Part shown: piece after piece, positions 37,621 through 46,651 of the stretch | Layout of the letters: the number at the start of each line of letters is the position of its first letter | Position numbering within the stretch: position 1 is the first letter of the stretch | Source of the DNA: JAAFHB01 sp037133495 | Lineage (GTDB): Bacteria; Bacteroidota; Bacteroidia; Bacteroidales; Prolixibacteraceae | Length of the DNA stretch: 64,000 nt | NCBI GenBank assembly: GCA_037133495.1 | Contig: JBAXOA010000008.1 | Span: forward strand, 4,969-68,968 | Direction: 5' to 3' | The notes under the pieces: model-generated | Seen by the model: only the letters and a program-made list of their open reading frames with translations | What the model was told of the DNA's origin: nothing | Databases searched by the model: none | Position numbers and translations under genes: made by a program

Positions 37621-38922
37621 ATGTTAATTTACAAAGTAATCGGAAGAGAAATTCTTGATTCACGCGGGAACCCAACGGTTGAAGTGGAAGTTACCCTTGA
37701 AAGTGGAATCATTGGCCGTGCTGCCGTACCATCAGGTGCATCCACCGGCGAAAACGAAGCCATTGAATTACGCGACGGTGACAAAAAACGCTATCTCGGC
37801 AAGGGTGTTCTTAAAGCCGTTGAAAATGTCAACAAAACCATTGCTGCAGAGGTTATTGGTATGAGTGCTCTTAATCAGGTTGCTTTAGACAATAAACTAA
37901 TCGAACTTGATGGAACTAAAACCAAATCAAATCTTGGAGCAAATGCTATTTTAGGCGTCTCCCTGGCTGTTGCCAAAGCTGCTGCCGCTTACCTTGATAT
38001 GCCCCTTTACCGCTATATAGGAGGAGTAAATGCTAAAACATTGCCTGTTCCAATGATGAACATTATCAATGGCGGATCTCATTCTGATGCCCCAATTGCA
38101 TTTCAGGAATTTATGATCCGGCCAATCGGAGCAACTTCTTTCCGCGAAGGTCTTCGCATGGGAGCTGAAGTTTTCCACAGCCTCAAAAAAGTACTTCACG
38201 ATCGTCACCTCAGCACAGCAGTTGGCGACGAAGGTGGGTTTGCGCCTAAACTTGATGGTACAGAAGATGCACTGAACAGCATCCTCGAAGCAATCAGAAA
38301 AGCCGGATACAAAGCCGGACGCGCCGAAGATGGTGGTGATATCTCAATCGGTCTTGATTGTGCAGCTTCAGAATTCTACGAAAATGGAATTTACAACTAT
38401 GCCAAATTCGAAGGAGCAACTGGTGCGAAAAGAAATCGCGAACAACAGGTTGATTATCTTGCGGACCTTGTTGCAAATTATCCGATCGACTCAATCGAAG
38501 ATGGTTGTTCAGAAGGCGACTGGGAAGGATGGGTTTTGTTAACTCAGAAAATCGGGGATAAGATCCAGCTTGTTGGTGATGATAATTTTGTTACCAATAT
38601 TGAATACCTGAAAAAAGGGATTGAAATGGGTGCCTGTAACTCAATTCTCATTAAAGTCAACCAGATTGGAACGCTTACCGAGACACTCGATGCTATTGAA
38701 ATGGCACACCGCGCCGGCTATACCAGTGTAACTTCACATCGTTCAGGTGAGACCGAAGATACTACCATCGCTGATATCGCCGTTGCAACCAACAGCGGAC
38801 AAATCAAAACCGGTTCTTTAAGCCGCTCCGACCGCATGGCGAAATACAATCAATTGCTCCGCATAGAAGAAGAATTGGGTGCAAGCGCGATTTACGGTGT
38901 TAAAAAAGTAAAGAAAGGATAA
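37621..38922 (+). CDS. eno: Enolase (phosphopyruvate hydratase)
   Basis: A 433-residue glycolytic enzyme interconverting 2-phosphoglycerate and phosphoenolpyruvate. Family landmarks are REILDSRGNPTVEVEV, the mobile loop VPSGASTGENEAIELRDGD, INGGSHSDAPIAFQEFMI, the magnesium-ligand regions SIGLDCAASEF and IEDGCSEGDWEGW, the catalytic Lys in ILIKVNQIGT, and SHRSGETEDTTIADIAV. Length and motifs are normal. It is a single-gene unit with its own leader and terminator. Confidence 0.97.
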   Translation: MLIYKVIGREILDSRGNPTVEVEVTLESGIIGRAAVPSGASTGENEAIELRDGDKKRYLGKGVLKAVENVNKTIAAEVIGMSALNQVALDNKLIELDGTKTKSNLGANAILGVSLAVAKAAAAYLDMPLYRYIGGVNAKTLPVPMMNIINGGSHSDAPIAFQEFMIRPIGATSFREGLRMGAEVFHSLKKVLHDRHLSTAVGDEGGFAPKLDGTEDALNSILEAIRKAGYKAGRAEDGGDISIGLDCAASEFYENGIYNYAKFEGATGAKRNREQQVDYLADLVANYPIDSIEDGCSEGDWEGWVLLTQKIGDKIQLVGDDNFVTNIEYLKKGIEMGACNSILIKVNQIGTLTETLDAIEMAHRAGYTSVTSHRSGETEDTTIADIAVATNSGQIKTGSLSRSDRMAKYNQLLRIEEELGASAIYGVKKVKKG

Positions 38923-38942
38923 TTACTCATTGATAATCTATA

Positions 38943-38971
38943 GAAAAGGTGCTCTGATCGGGCACCTTTTC
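38943..38971 (+). terminator. Intrinsic terminator of eno
   Basis: GAAAAGGTGC pairs with GCACCTTTTC around a 9-nt loop, 20 nt after the eno stop codon, followed by TGTTTT. Confidence 0.8.
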
Positions 38972-39046
38972 TGTTTTATGAATAAATATGAAGGAATGAA
39001 ACTGGTCTGTTAAAATTTAATTTTATTCAATGATTATTACTTTTGC

Positions 39047-39517
39047 CTAACGGTTGTCAATCTTTTCAGGATTAAGATCGTGGTTAGTGAGTCTGAATTC
39101 CGACATTGCCACAAACCGGGTGCCGGGCCTGCCATAATTGCAGTAAGGATCAATACTTATACCACCCCGGGGGGTGAATTTTCCCCATACCTCAATATAC
39201 CGTGGCTCCATGAGTTTGATCAGATCTTTCATAATGATATTGACACAATCTTCATGAAATCCACCATGATTTCTGAAACTAAAAAGATAAAGTTTAAGAC
39301 TTTTGCTTTCCACCATTTTCACATCAGGGATATAGCTGATATATATGGCTGCAAAATCGGGCTGACCGGTAATCGGGCACAATGAAGTGAACTCCGGACA
39401 GTTGAATTTAACCCAGTAGTCGTTTCCCGGATGACGGTTTTCAAATGTTTCAAGTACTTCCGGTGAATAACTGAATTCGTATCCGGTTGATTTTCCCAAA
39501 CTTTTCAGATCATCCAT
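39047..39517 (-). CDS. queF: NADPH-dependent preQ0 reductase
   Basis: A 156-residue enzyme reducing the nitrile of 7-cyano-7-deazaguanine (preQ0) to the amine preQ1 for queuosine-tRNA. The covalent-intermediate Cys47 lies in FTSLCPITGQPDFA and the QueF motif reads ESKSLKLYLFSFRNHG. The length is that of the unimodular (YkvM-like) type. The start codon overlaps the end of queC by 8 nt (ATGGATGA), so the two are translationally coupled. Confidence 0.95.
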   Translation of the reverse strand: MDDLKSLGKSTGYEFSYSPEVLETFENRHPGNDYWVKFNCPEFTSLCPITGQPDFAAIYISYIPDVKMVESKSLKLYLFSFRNHGGFHEDCVNIIMKDLIKLMEPRYIEVWGKFTPRGGISIDPYCNYGRPGTRFVAMSEFRLTNHDLNPEKIDNR

Positions 39518-40172
39518 TTTGCTTCGATTTTAAATATTTTAGTAATCCTTTATTTCGTAATTTACATGAAGGACAAATTCCGCAACCATTGCCTGGAATT
39601 CCATGATAACAGGTAATTGTCTTATCCCTCACGATTTCAAATACACCCAGATCATCGGCCATCTGCCAGATTTCAGATTTGTCAAGCCACATTAACGGGG
39701 TATGAATATGATACTCGAAATCCATCGATAAATTAAGTGTCTGATTCAGTGATTGGATAAATTCATTTCTGCAATCGGGATATCCGCTGTAATCGGCCTG
39801 ACCGACACCTGTTATGATATTTCTGATTCCATTAGCCTTGGCAAATACTGAAGCATAAGTGAGAAACAACATATTTCTTCCTTCAACCAAGGTGTTGGGC
39901 GGACGATGATCAGGCTGATCAATCTCAACTTCTATCGCTTTGTCAGTAAGTGAATTATGAGATATTTCGCTTAGCAGGTTTATTTTAAAGATGTTAAGGC
40001 TGACATTCGCCAGTGCTGCAATCTGCTTCGCAGCGTTTATTTCAACGATGTGGCGTTGTCCATAATCAAAAGCAATTGCTGAAACATTGTCAAAATGCTT
40101 TATCGCCCAGAAAAGGCAGGTTGTGGAATCCTGACCACCTGAATAAACCACCAGTGCTTTAGATGGATCCAT
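39510..40172 (-). CDS. queC: 7-cyano-7-deazaguanine synthase
   Basis: A 220-residue ATP-dependent enzyme making preQ0 from 7-carboxy-7-deazaguanine and ammonia. The pyrophosphatase loop is VVYSGGQDSTTCLF, and zinc is held by the late cysteine cluster CYHGIPGNGCGICPSCKL. It works directly before QueF, with which it overlaps. The transporter gene upstream is separated by 230 bp, so it may have its own promoter. Confidence 0.95.
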   Translation of the reverse strand: MDPSKALVVYSGGQDSTTCLFWAIKHFDNVSAIAFDYGQRHIVEINAAKQIAALANVSLNIFKINLLSEISHNSLTDKAIEVEIDQPDHRPPNTLVEGRNMLFLTYASVFAKANGIRNIITGVGQADYSGYPDCRNEFIQSLNQTLNLSMDFEYHIHTPLMWLDKSEIWQMADDLGVFEIVRDKTITCYHGIPGNGCGICPSCKLRNKGLLKYLKSKQNG

Positions 40173-40402
40173 AGTTAACCCCCTTTATTTTCATTTCGTT
40201 GAAATTCATCCAGTTTTTTATGATCCCTATAAAATGTTTTAACTAATTATCAATTAATAATGTTCAATTAACAATGATCTTAATTATTGATTTTCAGGAG
40301 TATTAACAATCGCAATTCCTCATTGATCTCACACTTCTTCTGCACAAACAATGCAAAATGAGCAGCCGAAAGGTTGAATCGATTCCAGGGAAACCTAACA
40401 TT

Positions 40403-41086
40403 TCAGATCTGAGTGATTGAAAACGGATTATAAGAAATTGACTCATCGTAGGTGTCAACACCTTCAACTTTTTTCACCCACCTGACAATCAAAATAGTAA
40501 ACGGCAAAATCACAATCTCATAAACCGTTTTTATACATGCCTGAGTTACGATCATTCCAATTAAAACGGCAAATGGCATATTTCCGGCGAAAGCAATGAT
40601 TATAAAAATAAAGGAGTCAGCTGCTTCACCGATTAAAGTGGAGAGAATTGCCCGGACTGAAAAGTTCTTCCCTTTCATCAAAACCTTAACCCTGCTCATC
40701 ACAAAGGCATTCAAAAGAGAACCAGTGAGATAGGCCAATAAGCTGGCGATAATAATCCGGGGAGTGCTTCCCAGAATGGTTGCAAAGGCAGACTGATTTT
40801 GCCAGAATGGGGCAGCAGGAACGATAATTGCCAGGACAAAAAACAATGCGGCTAAAAGATTCACAGCAAAACCAGACCAGATAATCAGACGGGCTTTTTG
40901 ATAACCCCAAACCTCAACAATAACATCATTAAGGATATAGGCAATAGGAAAAATCAATACGCCTGCCGGAGCTGCCCATGATCCCACCAAAATAATTTTT
41001 GTAGCTAAAATATTGGATATCAGCAAACAAATTGCAAACAGAATGCCTGCAAGCATAAATAATACAGAAACGGTCTTTTTCATCAT
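40403..41086 (-). CDS. yhhQ: Queuosine precursor transporter (VUT/YhhQ family)
   Basis: A 227-residue integral membrane protein with about six helices. Typical segments are ILNDVIVEVWGYQKARLIIW and the late LIGEAADSFIFIIIAFAG, matching the vitamin-uptake/YhhQ family that imports preQ0 and preQ1. Its place upstream of queC and queF supports this substrate. The start is ATGATG at 41086; either ATG could be used. The short leader contains a pseudoknot-like fold, which would allow control by the ligand. Confidence 0.88.
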   Translation of the reverse strand: MMKKTVSVLFMLAGILFAICLLISNILATKIILVGSWAAPAGVLIFPIAYILNDVIVEVWGYQKARLIIWSGFAVNLLAALFFVLAIIVPAAPFWQNQSAFATILGSTPRIIIASLLAYLTGSLLNAFVMSRVKVLMKGKNFSVRAILSTLIGEAADSFIFIIIAFAGNMPFAVLIGMIVTQACIKTVYEIVILPFTILIVRWVKKVEGVDTYDESISYNPFSITQI

Positions 41087-41087
41087 T

Positions 41088-41117
41088 CTTGTTTTTTACG
41101 TGGTATTCAAGCACACG
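41088..41117 (-). promoter_or_regulatory. Candidate preQ1-I-like riboswitch pseudoknot
   Basis: On the minus strand: CGTG (41117-41114), TG, CTTG (41111-41108), AATAC, CACG (41102-41099), TAAAAAA, CAAG (41091-41088), then the start codon. CGUG pairs with CACG (P1) and CUUG with CAAG (P2), an H-type pseudoknot with a short L1, a 5-nt L2 and an A-rich L3, the topology of preQ1-I aptamers. It sits directly in front of a queuosine-precursor transporter. P1 is only 4 bp and the canonical UUC/CUA positions are not all matched. Confidence 0.45.
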
Positions 41118-41140
41118 GAGTTTAACCTCGGATTAAGGTG

Positions 41141-41169
41141 CAAAGGTAATACAAATTGTGTGAATCAAA
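41141..41169 (-). promoter_or_regulatory. Promoter of the queuosine transporter gene
   Basis: On the minus strand TTTG (41169-41166), 17 bp, then TACCTTTG (41148-41141), matching TAnnTTTG exactly. Transcription would begin near 41134 and give a leader of about 48 nt, almost all of which is the candidate pseudoknot region. Confidence 0.6.
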
Positions 41170-41207
41170 TCTCAGTTCAATTCGCGTTACTGAACCATTT
41201 TTTCACT

Positions 41208-41215
41208 TACTTTTG
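41208..41215 (+). promoter_or_regulatory. Candidate -7 element for the class II aldolase gene
   Basis: TACTTTTG matches TAnnTTTG, 51 bp before the start codon at 41267; the -33 position is weak. Confidence 0.35.
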
Positions 41216-41266
41216 GTTTTTGAAAAGAGCAAAGCAGAATAATCAGAAATAAACAACAACATACAA

Positions 41267-42397
41267 ATGAATCAGAATCTCGCAGAGTTAGTTGAAGTGT
41301 CACGCCTATACGGAAAAGATAAAACTTTTGTCATTGCCGGAGGTGGAAACACCTCATTTAAAGACGAAAACTATATTTGGATCAAAGCAAGCGGGGTCGC
41401 ACTTGAAACAATTGATGAACAGGGTTTTGTTTGCCTTTCACGTGAAAAACTAAAAATTGTATCCTCAAAAACGTACCCTCCGGATGCTGCTCAACGTGAA
41501 GCTGAAGTAAAAGCTGATCTTACACAAGCCATCGTTTCTACAGGAAATAATCGGCCCTCAGTTGAGACATCCATGCATGATATTATTGATTATCAATATG
41601 TTGTTCACACACATCCCACCAAAGTAAATGCATTGATGTGTTCGAAAAATTCAGAACGTGTTTGTCGCGAACTTTATGGAGAATCAGCATTATTCATTTC
41701 TTATACTGATCCCGGGTACATCCTGTTCAAAAAAGTTGAGACTGAAATTAAGCAGTACACAAATAAATATGGAATTGCACCCCCACTTATTTTTCTCGAA
41801 AATCATGGAGTCTTTGTTGCGGCTAAAACTATTCCAGAGATTAACGACCTCTATGCAGAAATGATGAAAAAAATTGATGCAAGAATCAAGGGGTCACTTC
41901 CATCTGAAGAAATAACGCAATTTATTTCGCCTTTAACCAATAAAATCAAGGAGCTGAATCCTGGATTTGAATCTTCGGAGGCGATGGGGATTACGAGTCC
42001 TTTGATCCATTATTTTTCAAAAGACCGAACCAGCTTTTTAAAAGCAAGTACTGCCTTTACGCCGGATGATATCGTTTATTGCAAAGCCTATTATCTGTTT
42101 ATTCCTGCTTCTGGAAACGAAAATGAACAGTTGGAATCGGCCAAAATTCTTATTGCAGATTATTTTAGAACCTATGGATATCTTCCCAAAGTTTTAGTGG
42201 TTGAAGGTGAAGGTGTGATCGCAGTTGAAGATAATCATAAATCAGTTTTAAATGTTCTCGAAGTATATTCGAATATTTTGAAAATCAGTTTTTTATCTGA
42301 ATATTTTGGTGGTCCTAAATTTATGAATAAAGCGCAGATTGAGTTTATCGACAATTGGGAAGTAGAGAATTACCGGCGTAAAATGGCAAAATCGTAG
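41267..42397 (+). CDS. Class II aldolase/adducin-family protein
   Basis: A 376-residue cytoplasmic protein. The class II aldolase fold is marked by VIAGGGNTSFKDENYIWIKASG, the zinc-ligand HxH in YQYVVHTHPTKVNALMC, and LENHGVFVAAKT. This long form resembles the aldolase half of the bifunctional rhamnulose-1-phosphate aldolase/dehydrogenase proteins, but the dehydrogenase half is missing. The substrate is probably a sugar phosphate. A BASS-type transporter gene begins 25 bp later, so the two may act together on an imported organic acid or sugar derivative. Confidence 0.75.
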   Translation: MNQNLAELVEVSRLYGKDKTFVIAGGGNTSFKDENYIWIKASGVALETIDEQGFVCLSREKLKIVSSKTYPPDAAQREAEVKADLTQAIVSTGNNRPSVETSMHDIIDYQYVVHTHPTKVNALMCSKNSERVCRELYGESALFISYTDPGYILFKKVETEIKQYTNKYGIAPPLIFLENHGVFVAAKTIPEINDLYAEMMKKIDARIKGSLPSEEITQFISPLTNKIKELNPGFESSEAMGITSPLIHYFSKDRTSFLKASTAFTPDDIVYCKAYYLFIPASGNENEQLESAKILIADYFRTYGYLPKVLVVEGEGVIAVEDNHKSVLNVLEVYSNILKISFLSEYFGGPKFMNKAQIEFIDNWEVENYRRKMAKS

Positions 42398-42422
42398 TAT
42401 TAATGGTGAATTTAAGCTTTTT

Positions 42423-43409
42423 ATGACTCAAGGTCTTTTCAAAATCCTTTCCAAGGTTGGTCTGAACGCTTTCTTCTTTCTGATGATTGGAACAATTTTT
42501 ATTGCCTGGCTTTTCCCTCCGCTTGGCGTAGCTGAAAGTCAGCTTCACCTTCCCTCAATTGCAGGTTATGGCGTTTCTGTGATATTTTTCTTCTACGGCG
42601 CGAAATTAAGTCCGGAAAATATCATTAATGGACTGAGCAAATGGCGGTTGCATCTGATGGTCCAACTTTCAACATTTGTTCTTTTTCCGGTCACCATTTT
42701 ACTTCTACGGTTGATTTTCAAAGATTACTTCACCTCACTAATTGGATTAGGAATTTTTTACCTTGCCGCATTGCCGTCAACAGTAACTTCTTCGGTGGTT
42801 ATGGTTTCAATTGCCAGAGGGAACATTGCAGCTGCAATATTTAATGCAAGCGTTTCGAGCATCTTAGGCATTTTCATCACACCTTTATTGATGAGCAGTA
42901 TTCTGGAAAAATCGACTTCCGGATTCGATATCAGCCACACAATCATTCATCTCTGCCTGCAGGTGCTTTTGCCTGTCGTGTTGGGATTACTTTTGCACTA
43001 CAAATTGGGGAAATGGGTAAACCATTATAAAACAACGCTGCGAAACTTCGATCAGACCATCATTTTACTAATTGTCTACACTTCATTCTGCGAATCATTT
43101 TCAGGTAAAATGTTTGATAATTTTTCATTATCGGAAATATTTATACTCGGAGGAATGATGTTAACCCTGTTTTTGGTTGTATTTACGCTGATGGATCTGC
43201 TTTCAATCTGGATGAAATTTAAGCGCGAAGACAGAATCACAGTAATTTTCTGCGGATCGAAGAAATCATTGGTACAAGGAGCGGTTATGGGAAAAGTAAT
43301 ATTTCCCGATCAGGCAGTGCTTGGTGTTGTCCTCCTTCCATTGATGGTTTATCATGCCCTCCAATTACTCGCAGGGAGTACCATTGCAAAGAGAATGGGA
43401 AAAGAATGA
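42423..43409 (+). CDS. Bile acid:sodium symporter-family transporter (YfeH-like)
   Basis: A 328-residue membrane protein with nine to ten predicted helices. The family's inverted repeat is visible, with LAALPSTVTSSVVMVSIARGN (crossing region, about 115-135) and, late in the protein, FCGSKKSLVQGAVMG. BASS/YfeH proteins carry organic anions with sodium; bile acid itself is not implied. It is probably cotranscribed with the aldolase gene before it. Confidence 0.82.
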   Translation: MTQGLFKILSKVGLNAFFFLMIGTIFIAWLFPPLGVAESQLHLPSIAGYGVSVIFFFYGAKLSPENIINGLSKWRLHLMVQLSTFVLFPVTILLLRLIFKDYFTSLIGLGIFYLAALPSTVTSSVVMVSIARGNIAAAIFNASVSSILGIFITPLLMSSILEKSTSGFDISHTIIHLCLQVLLPVVLGLLLHYKLGKWVNHYKTTLRNFDQTIILLIVYTSFCESFSGKMFDNFSLSEIFILGGMMLTLFLVVFTLMDLLSIWMKFKREDRITVIFCGSKKSLVQGAVMGKVIFPDQAVLGVVLLPLMVYHALQLLAGSTIAKRMGKE

Positions 43410-43556
43410 CCATTCGATCCATAAGATTAACAGGCGAAGCTTGGCTAAATTTGCTGCGTTCGAGTAATTGATAAAAAATATCAGACGATCTTAATGGAAC
43501 TGAAAAATAATCTTGGTATTTTCGTCACTCCAAGTAATACCTAAAATCAATCATAA

Positions 43557-45008
43557 ATGCGACTCATCAAATTATTACCGGCAATCCTGATTATGCTATC
43601 GGCTTTTACCTGTCTCGCAGGACTTCAAAAAGGAAAGGTTACCAGAATGAATTCTTCAAATGTTGCTCAATACTGGGTTCAACATGATAATTCTCCGTCG
43701 AAAGACTGGATAGTTCTTAAGAATCAGGCTGCTGCAATAGATTCGAAATTTAAAGTCAGAAATTTTGAGTTTACAGCTAAACTGAAAACCACGGCAGGTG
43801 CTGAAGGAGAAATAATTTTTGCCTTGCCTCAGCTGACAGGGTTGTTAAAAGGTTATGTTATTAAAATAAATAACAGTGACTATCGCGAAGGAAGTCCTCA
43901 AAAAACAGGCAGTCTTGTCAAAATCAGAAATAACTTTGTCAGAACTGCAAACGATGATGTTTGGTTCGACCTGGCAGTAATAGTGAAAGGAAATTTAATT
44001 AAAGTTACGGTTAACAATAAGACGGTTATCGAATATACCGAACCTGCCGGCATACAGCGAACCGGAGATCTTAAGGGGATAATGCTTTCGAATGGTTCTC
44101 TGGTGATCAAAAAATCAACCCCCAAAGGTGAATTACTTATTGGAGAGATGACTGTTCTCTCACTTGAGGACAACATAAAAGCGGACAACATTATCTCCGC
44201 AGCATCCGATAGTCTGACAAAAGTAGTTGACCTTCTAAACCAGCAGGAGTTTCCGCTGATCGATTTTCATTGTCACCTCAAAGGAGGATTAACCATGGAT
44301 CAGGCATGTGATCATGCACGTCAGATTGGGTGTAATTATGGTGTGGCTGCTAACTGCGGATTGAAATTTCCTGTTACAAACGATTCTACTTTAAATGCCT
44401 ACCTTGACGGAATCAGCAAAGAGCCCATCTTCAAAGCGATGCAATGCGAAGGACGCGAGTGGGTTACTTTGTTTTCTCCAGCCGCTGTGGCCCGGTTTGA
44501 TTATATCTTCACGGATGCCATGACCTGGACTGACATGAAAGGACGACGTATGCGTCTATGGATGCCGGACGAGACTTTTGTAGATGATGAACAGCAATTT
44601 ATGGATATGCTGGTTGGTAAAATCGAAGCCATCGTTGGCGGTGAACCTGTAGATATTCATGTAAATCCCACATATCTTCCCGCTAAACTTGCTCCTGACT
44701 ACGACCGTCTTTGGACTCCTGCCAGGATGGACCGCGTAATTAAAGCACTAAAGAACAATGATGTAGCCCTCGAAATCAATGCACGGTTCAAACTTCCAAG
44801 TATTGCCTTTATCCAAAGGGCGAAAGCGGCTGGTATCAAATTTACTTTCGGAACCAACAACGGCTCCAACGATGATTTGGGAAGACTTGAATACTGTCTT
44901 AAAGCAGTCAAGGCAGCCGGAATAACCGCGAATGATATGTTTCTGCCTCGTCCGGCCAAAGCGAAGAAAGTGATAAAATCAGGCTTGCCGGCAAAGATTA
45001 CAGGGTAA
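43557..45008 (+). CDS. Secreted DUF1080-like plus PHP-type hydrolase fusion
   Basis: A 483-residue exported protein with a signal peptide cleaved near residue 21. Residues about 25-205 form a concanavalin-like (DUF1080/LamG-type) beta-sandwich, containing GYVIKINNSDYREG and WFDLAVIVKGNLIKVTVNN. Residues about 235-470 resemble a PHP-type metal hydrolase: IDFHCHLKGGLTMDQA with an HxH, a later VDIHVNP, and ALEINARFKLPSIAFIQRAKAAG. The second domain would bind metals; the first probably binds carbohydrate. The substrate is unknown. The pairing is uncommon but occurs in Bacteroidota. Confidence 0.65.
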   Translation: MRLIKLLPAILIMLSAFTCLAGLQKGKVTRMNSSNVAQYWVQHDNSPSKDWIVLKNQAAAIDSKFKVRNFEFTAKLKTTAGAEGEIIFALPQLTGLLKGYVIKINNSDYREGSPQKTGSLVKIRNNFVRTANDDVWFDLAVIVKGNLIKVTVNNKTVIEYTEPAGIQRTGDLKGIMLSNGSLVIKKSTPKGELLIGEMTVLSLEDNIKADNIISAASDSLTKVVDLLNQQEFPLIDFHCHLKGGLTMDQACDHARQIGCNYGVAANCGLKFPVTNDSTLNAYLDGISKEPIFKAMQCEGREWVTLFSPAAVARFDYIFTDAMTWTDMKGRRMRLWMPDETFVDDEQQFMDMLVGKIEAIVGGEPVDIHVNPTYLPAKLAPDYDRLWTPARMDRVIKALKNNDVALEINARFKLPSIAFIQRAKAAGIKFTFGTNNGSNDDLGRLEYCLKAVKAAGITANDMFLPRPAKAKKVIKSGLPAKITG

Positions 45009-45043
45009 TTTATTTAATGTTCAATAATCAATGTTCAATGTTC

Positions 45044-45059
45044 TCCGCCGGTTGGCGGA
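45044..45059 (+). repeat. Short palindrome between genes
   Basis: TCCGCC and GGCGGA flank GGTT, a 6-bp GC-rich stem, surrounded by AATGTTCAAT-type AT-rich sequence that also occurs in other gaps of the window. There is no U tract. Confidence 0.4.
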
Positions 45060-45095
45060 TCAATAATTAGTTAAATTCTATTAATTCGTTAAGAT

Positions 45096-46481
45096 ATGTT
45101 CGGGAAACAAGTTTATTCAGAAAGAAGGGATCGTCTGCGTTCAAAAATGGGAAGTGGGATTATTCTGATTCCCGGCAATACGGAATCACCTATGAATTAC
45201 ACAGATAATGCTTATCATTTCAGGCAGGACAGCACCTTTCTGTACCTTTTCGGCCTCGATATTCCCGGATTATTCGGAATAATTGATGCAAATACCGGGA
45301 ATGACACACTTTTTGGAAATGATCTCTCAATGGAAGACATTATCTGGATGGGAACAAAACCGTCGGTAAAGGAACTTGCTGCCTCAGCAGGAGTGGAAAA
45401 TACTTTGCCATTTAAAGAACTTTTCCTCACTGTATCTCAAAATGACAGCAAGGGAAGTTCAGTTCATTTCCTCCCTCCTTATCGTGCTGAAAATAAACTA
45501 TTGCTTCAGGAATTACTCAATATCCCGGCTGGTTCACTTTCAGCAAATGCTTCCGCCTTACTAATCCGAAGTCTGGTAGCAATGAGATCGTTAAAGGATC
45601 AGTTTGAAATTGTTGAGATTGAAAAGGCATGCGCAATTGGTTATCAAATGCATGTGACCGCTATGAAGATGGCAAAACCCGGAATCACAGAACAGGAAAT
45701 TGCCGGAACAATTGAAGGAATTGCCCTTTCACATGGAGGAGGAACCTCCTTTCCGACTATTCTGACCCAGAACGGACAAACACTTCACAATCATGACCAT
45801 TCGTTCATGCTCGAGAAAGGCAGACTAATGATTGTGGACGCCGGGGCTGAATCGAATTTGCATTACGCTGCTGATTTTACCCGCGTCGCTCCGGTTGGCG
45901 GAAAATTTTCACAAAAACAGCGCGACATCTATAATATTGTACTTAAAGCGAATAATACAGCCACCTCACTGATCAAGCCCGGCGAAACCTATTTAAGTAT
46001 TCATCTTAAAGCTGCGGAAGTAATCGCTGAAGGATTAAAGGATTTAGGACTTATGAAAGGCGATGTCCACGAAGCCGTTGCAAATGGAGCACATGCCCTT
46101 TTCTTTCCTCATGGATTAGGTCACATGATGGGGCTTGATGTTCACGATATGGAAGACTACGGGCAGATCAACATCGGTTATGACGAAGAAATTCGTCCGG
46201 TAGATCAGTTTGGAACAGCCTACTTAAGATTGGGTCGCAGACTACAAGAGAATTTCGTAATCACTAATGAACCAGGAATTTACTTTATCCCAGCATTAAT
46301 TGAACAGTGGCATCAACAAAAAATCAACCACGCATTTATTAATTTTGATAAGGTCAGACAGTACCTCAATTTTGGTGGTATCCGGCTCGAAGATGATATT
46401 CTTGTAACTGCAATCGGATCCAGAATTCTGGGGAACAGAATTCCCGTTGATCCTGATGGTGTTGAAGCACTACAGTTATAA
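45096..46481 (+). CDS. pepP: Xaa-Pro aminopeptidase (aminopeptidase P family, M24B)
   Basis: A 461-residue enzyme releasing N-terminal residues before proline. An AMP_N domain (about 1-130) precedes the pita-bread fold. The five metal ligands are visible: Asp in IVDAGAESN, Asp in YAADFTRVAP, His in PHGLGHMMGLDVHDM, Glu in VITNEPGIYF and Glu in GIRLEDDILV. The protein lacks a signal peptide and is probably cytoplasmic. It is followed by a long perfect hairpin and tandem repeats that may end transcription. Confidence 0.92.
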   Translation: MFGKQVYSERRDRLRSKMGSGIILIPGNTESPMNYTDNAYHFRQDSTFLYLFGLDIPGLFGIIDANTGNDTLFGNDLSMEDIIWMGTKPSVKELAASAGVENTLPFKELFLTVSQNDSKGSSVHFLPPYRAENKLLLQELLNIPAGSLSANASALLIRSLVAMRSLKDQFEIVEIEKACAIGYQMHVTAMKMAKPGITEQEIAGTIEGIALSHGGGTSFPTILTQNGQTLHNHDHSFMLEKGRLMIVDAGAESNLHYAADFTRVAPVGGKFSQKQRDIYNIVLKANNTATSLIKPGETYLSIHLKAAEVIAEGLKDLGLMKGDVHEAVANGAHALFFPHGLGHMMGLDVHDMEDYGQINIGYDEEIRPVDQFGTAYLRLGRRLQENFVITNEPGIYFIPALIEQWHQQKINHAFINFDKVRQYLNFGGIRLEDDILVTAIGSRILGNRIPVDPDGVEALQL

Positions 46482-46502
46482 TAGCCAAATCTTCACGAAG
46501 TT

Positions 46503-46535
46503 AGACCCTCAAGGTTTTGAAAACCTTGAGGGTCT
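46503..46535 (+). terminator. Long perfect hairpin after pepP
   Basis: AGACCCTCAAGGTTT and AAACCTTGAGGGTCT form a 15-bp stem with a TGA loop, 22 nt after the stop codon. There is no T tract, so termination is uncertain; it also forms the first unit of the tandem repeat array that follows. Confidence 0.45.
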
Positions 46536-46650
46536 CTAATGGTGTTCGAGGTTTTCGGAAACCTTGAGGGTTTATAATGCCGTTCGAGGTTTTCGGAAAC
46601 CTTGAGGGTTTATAATGCCGTTCAAAGTTTCCGAAACCTTGAGGGTTTGA
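46511..46650 (+). repeat. 38-bp tandem repeat, about 3.7 copies, each palindromic
   Basis: Units begin at 46511, 46549, 46587 and 46625 (partial). Units two and three differ at one base. Each contains AGGTTTTCGGAAACCT or its variant, followed by TGAGGG, so each can form a small hairpin. There are no spacers of differing sequence, so this is a palindromic tandem repeat and not CRISPR. Confidence 0.85.
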
Positions 46651-46651
46651 C

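Noticed and set aside
46511..46650. Tandem repeats considered as a CRISPR array
   Set aside because: The units abut directly with no unique spacers and no cas genes are near.
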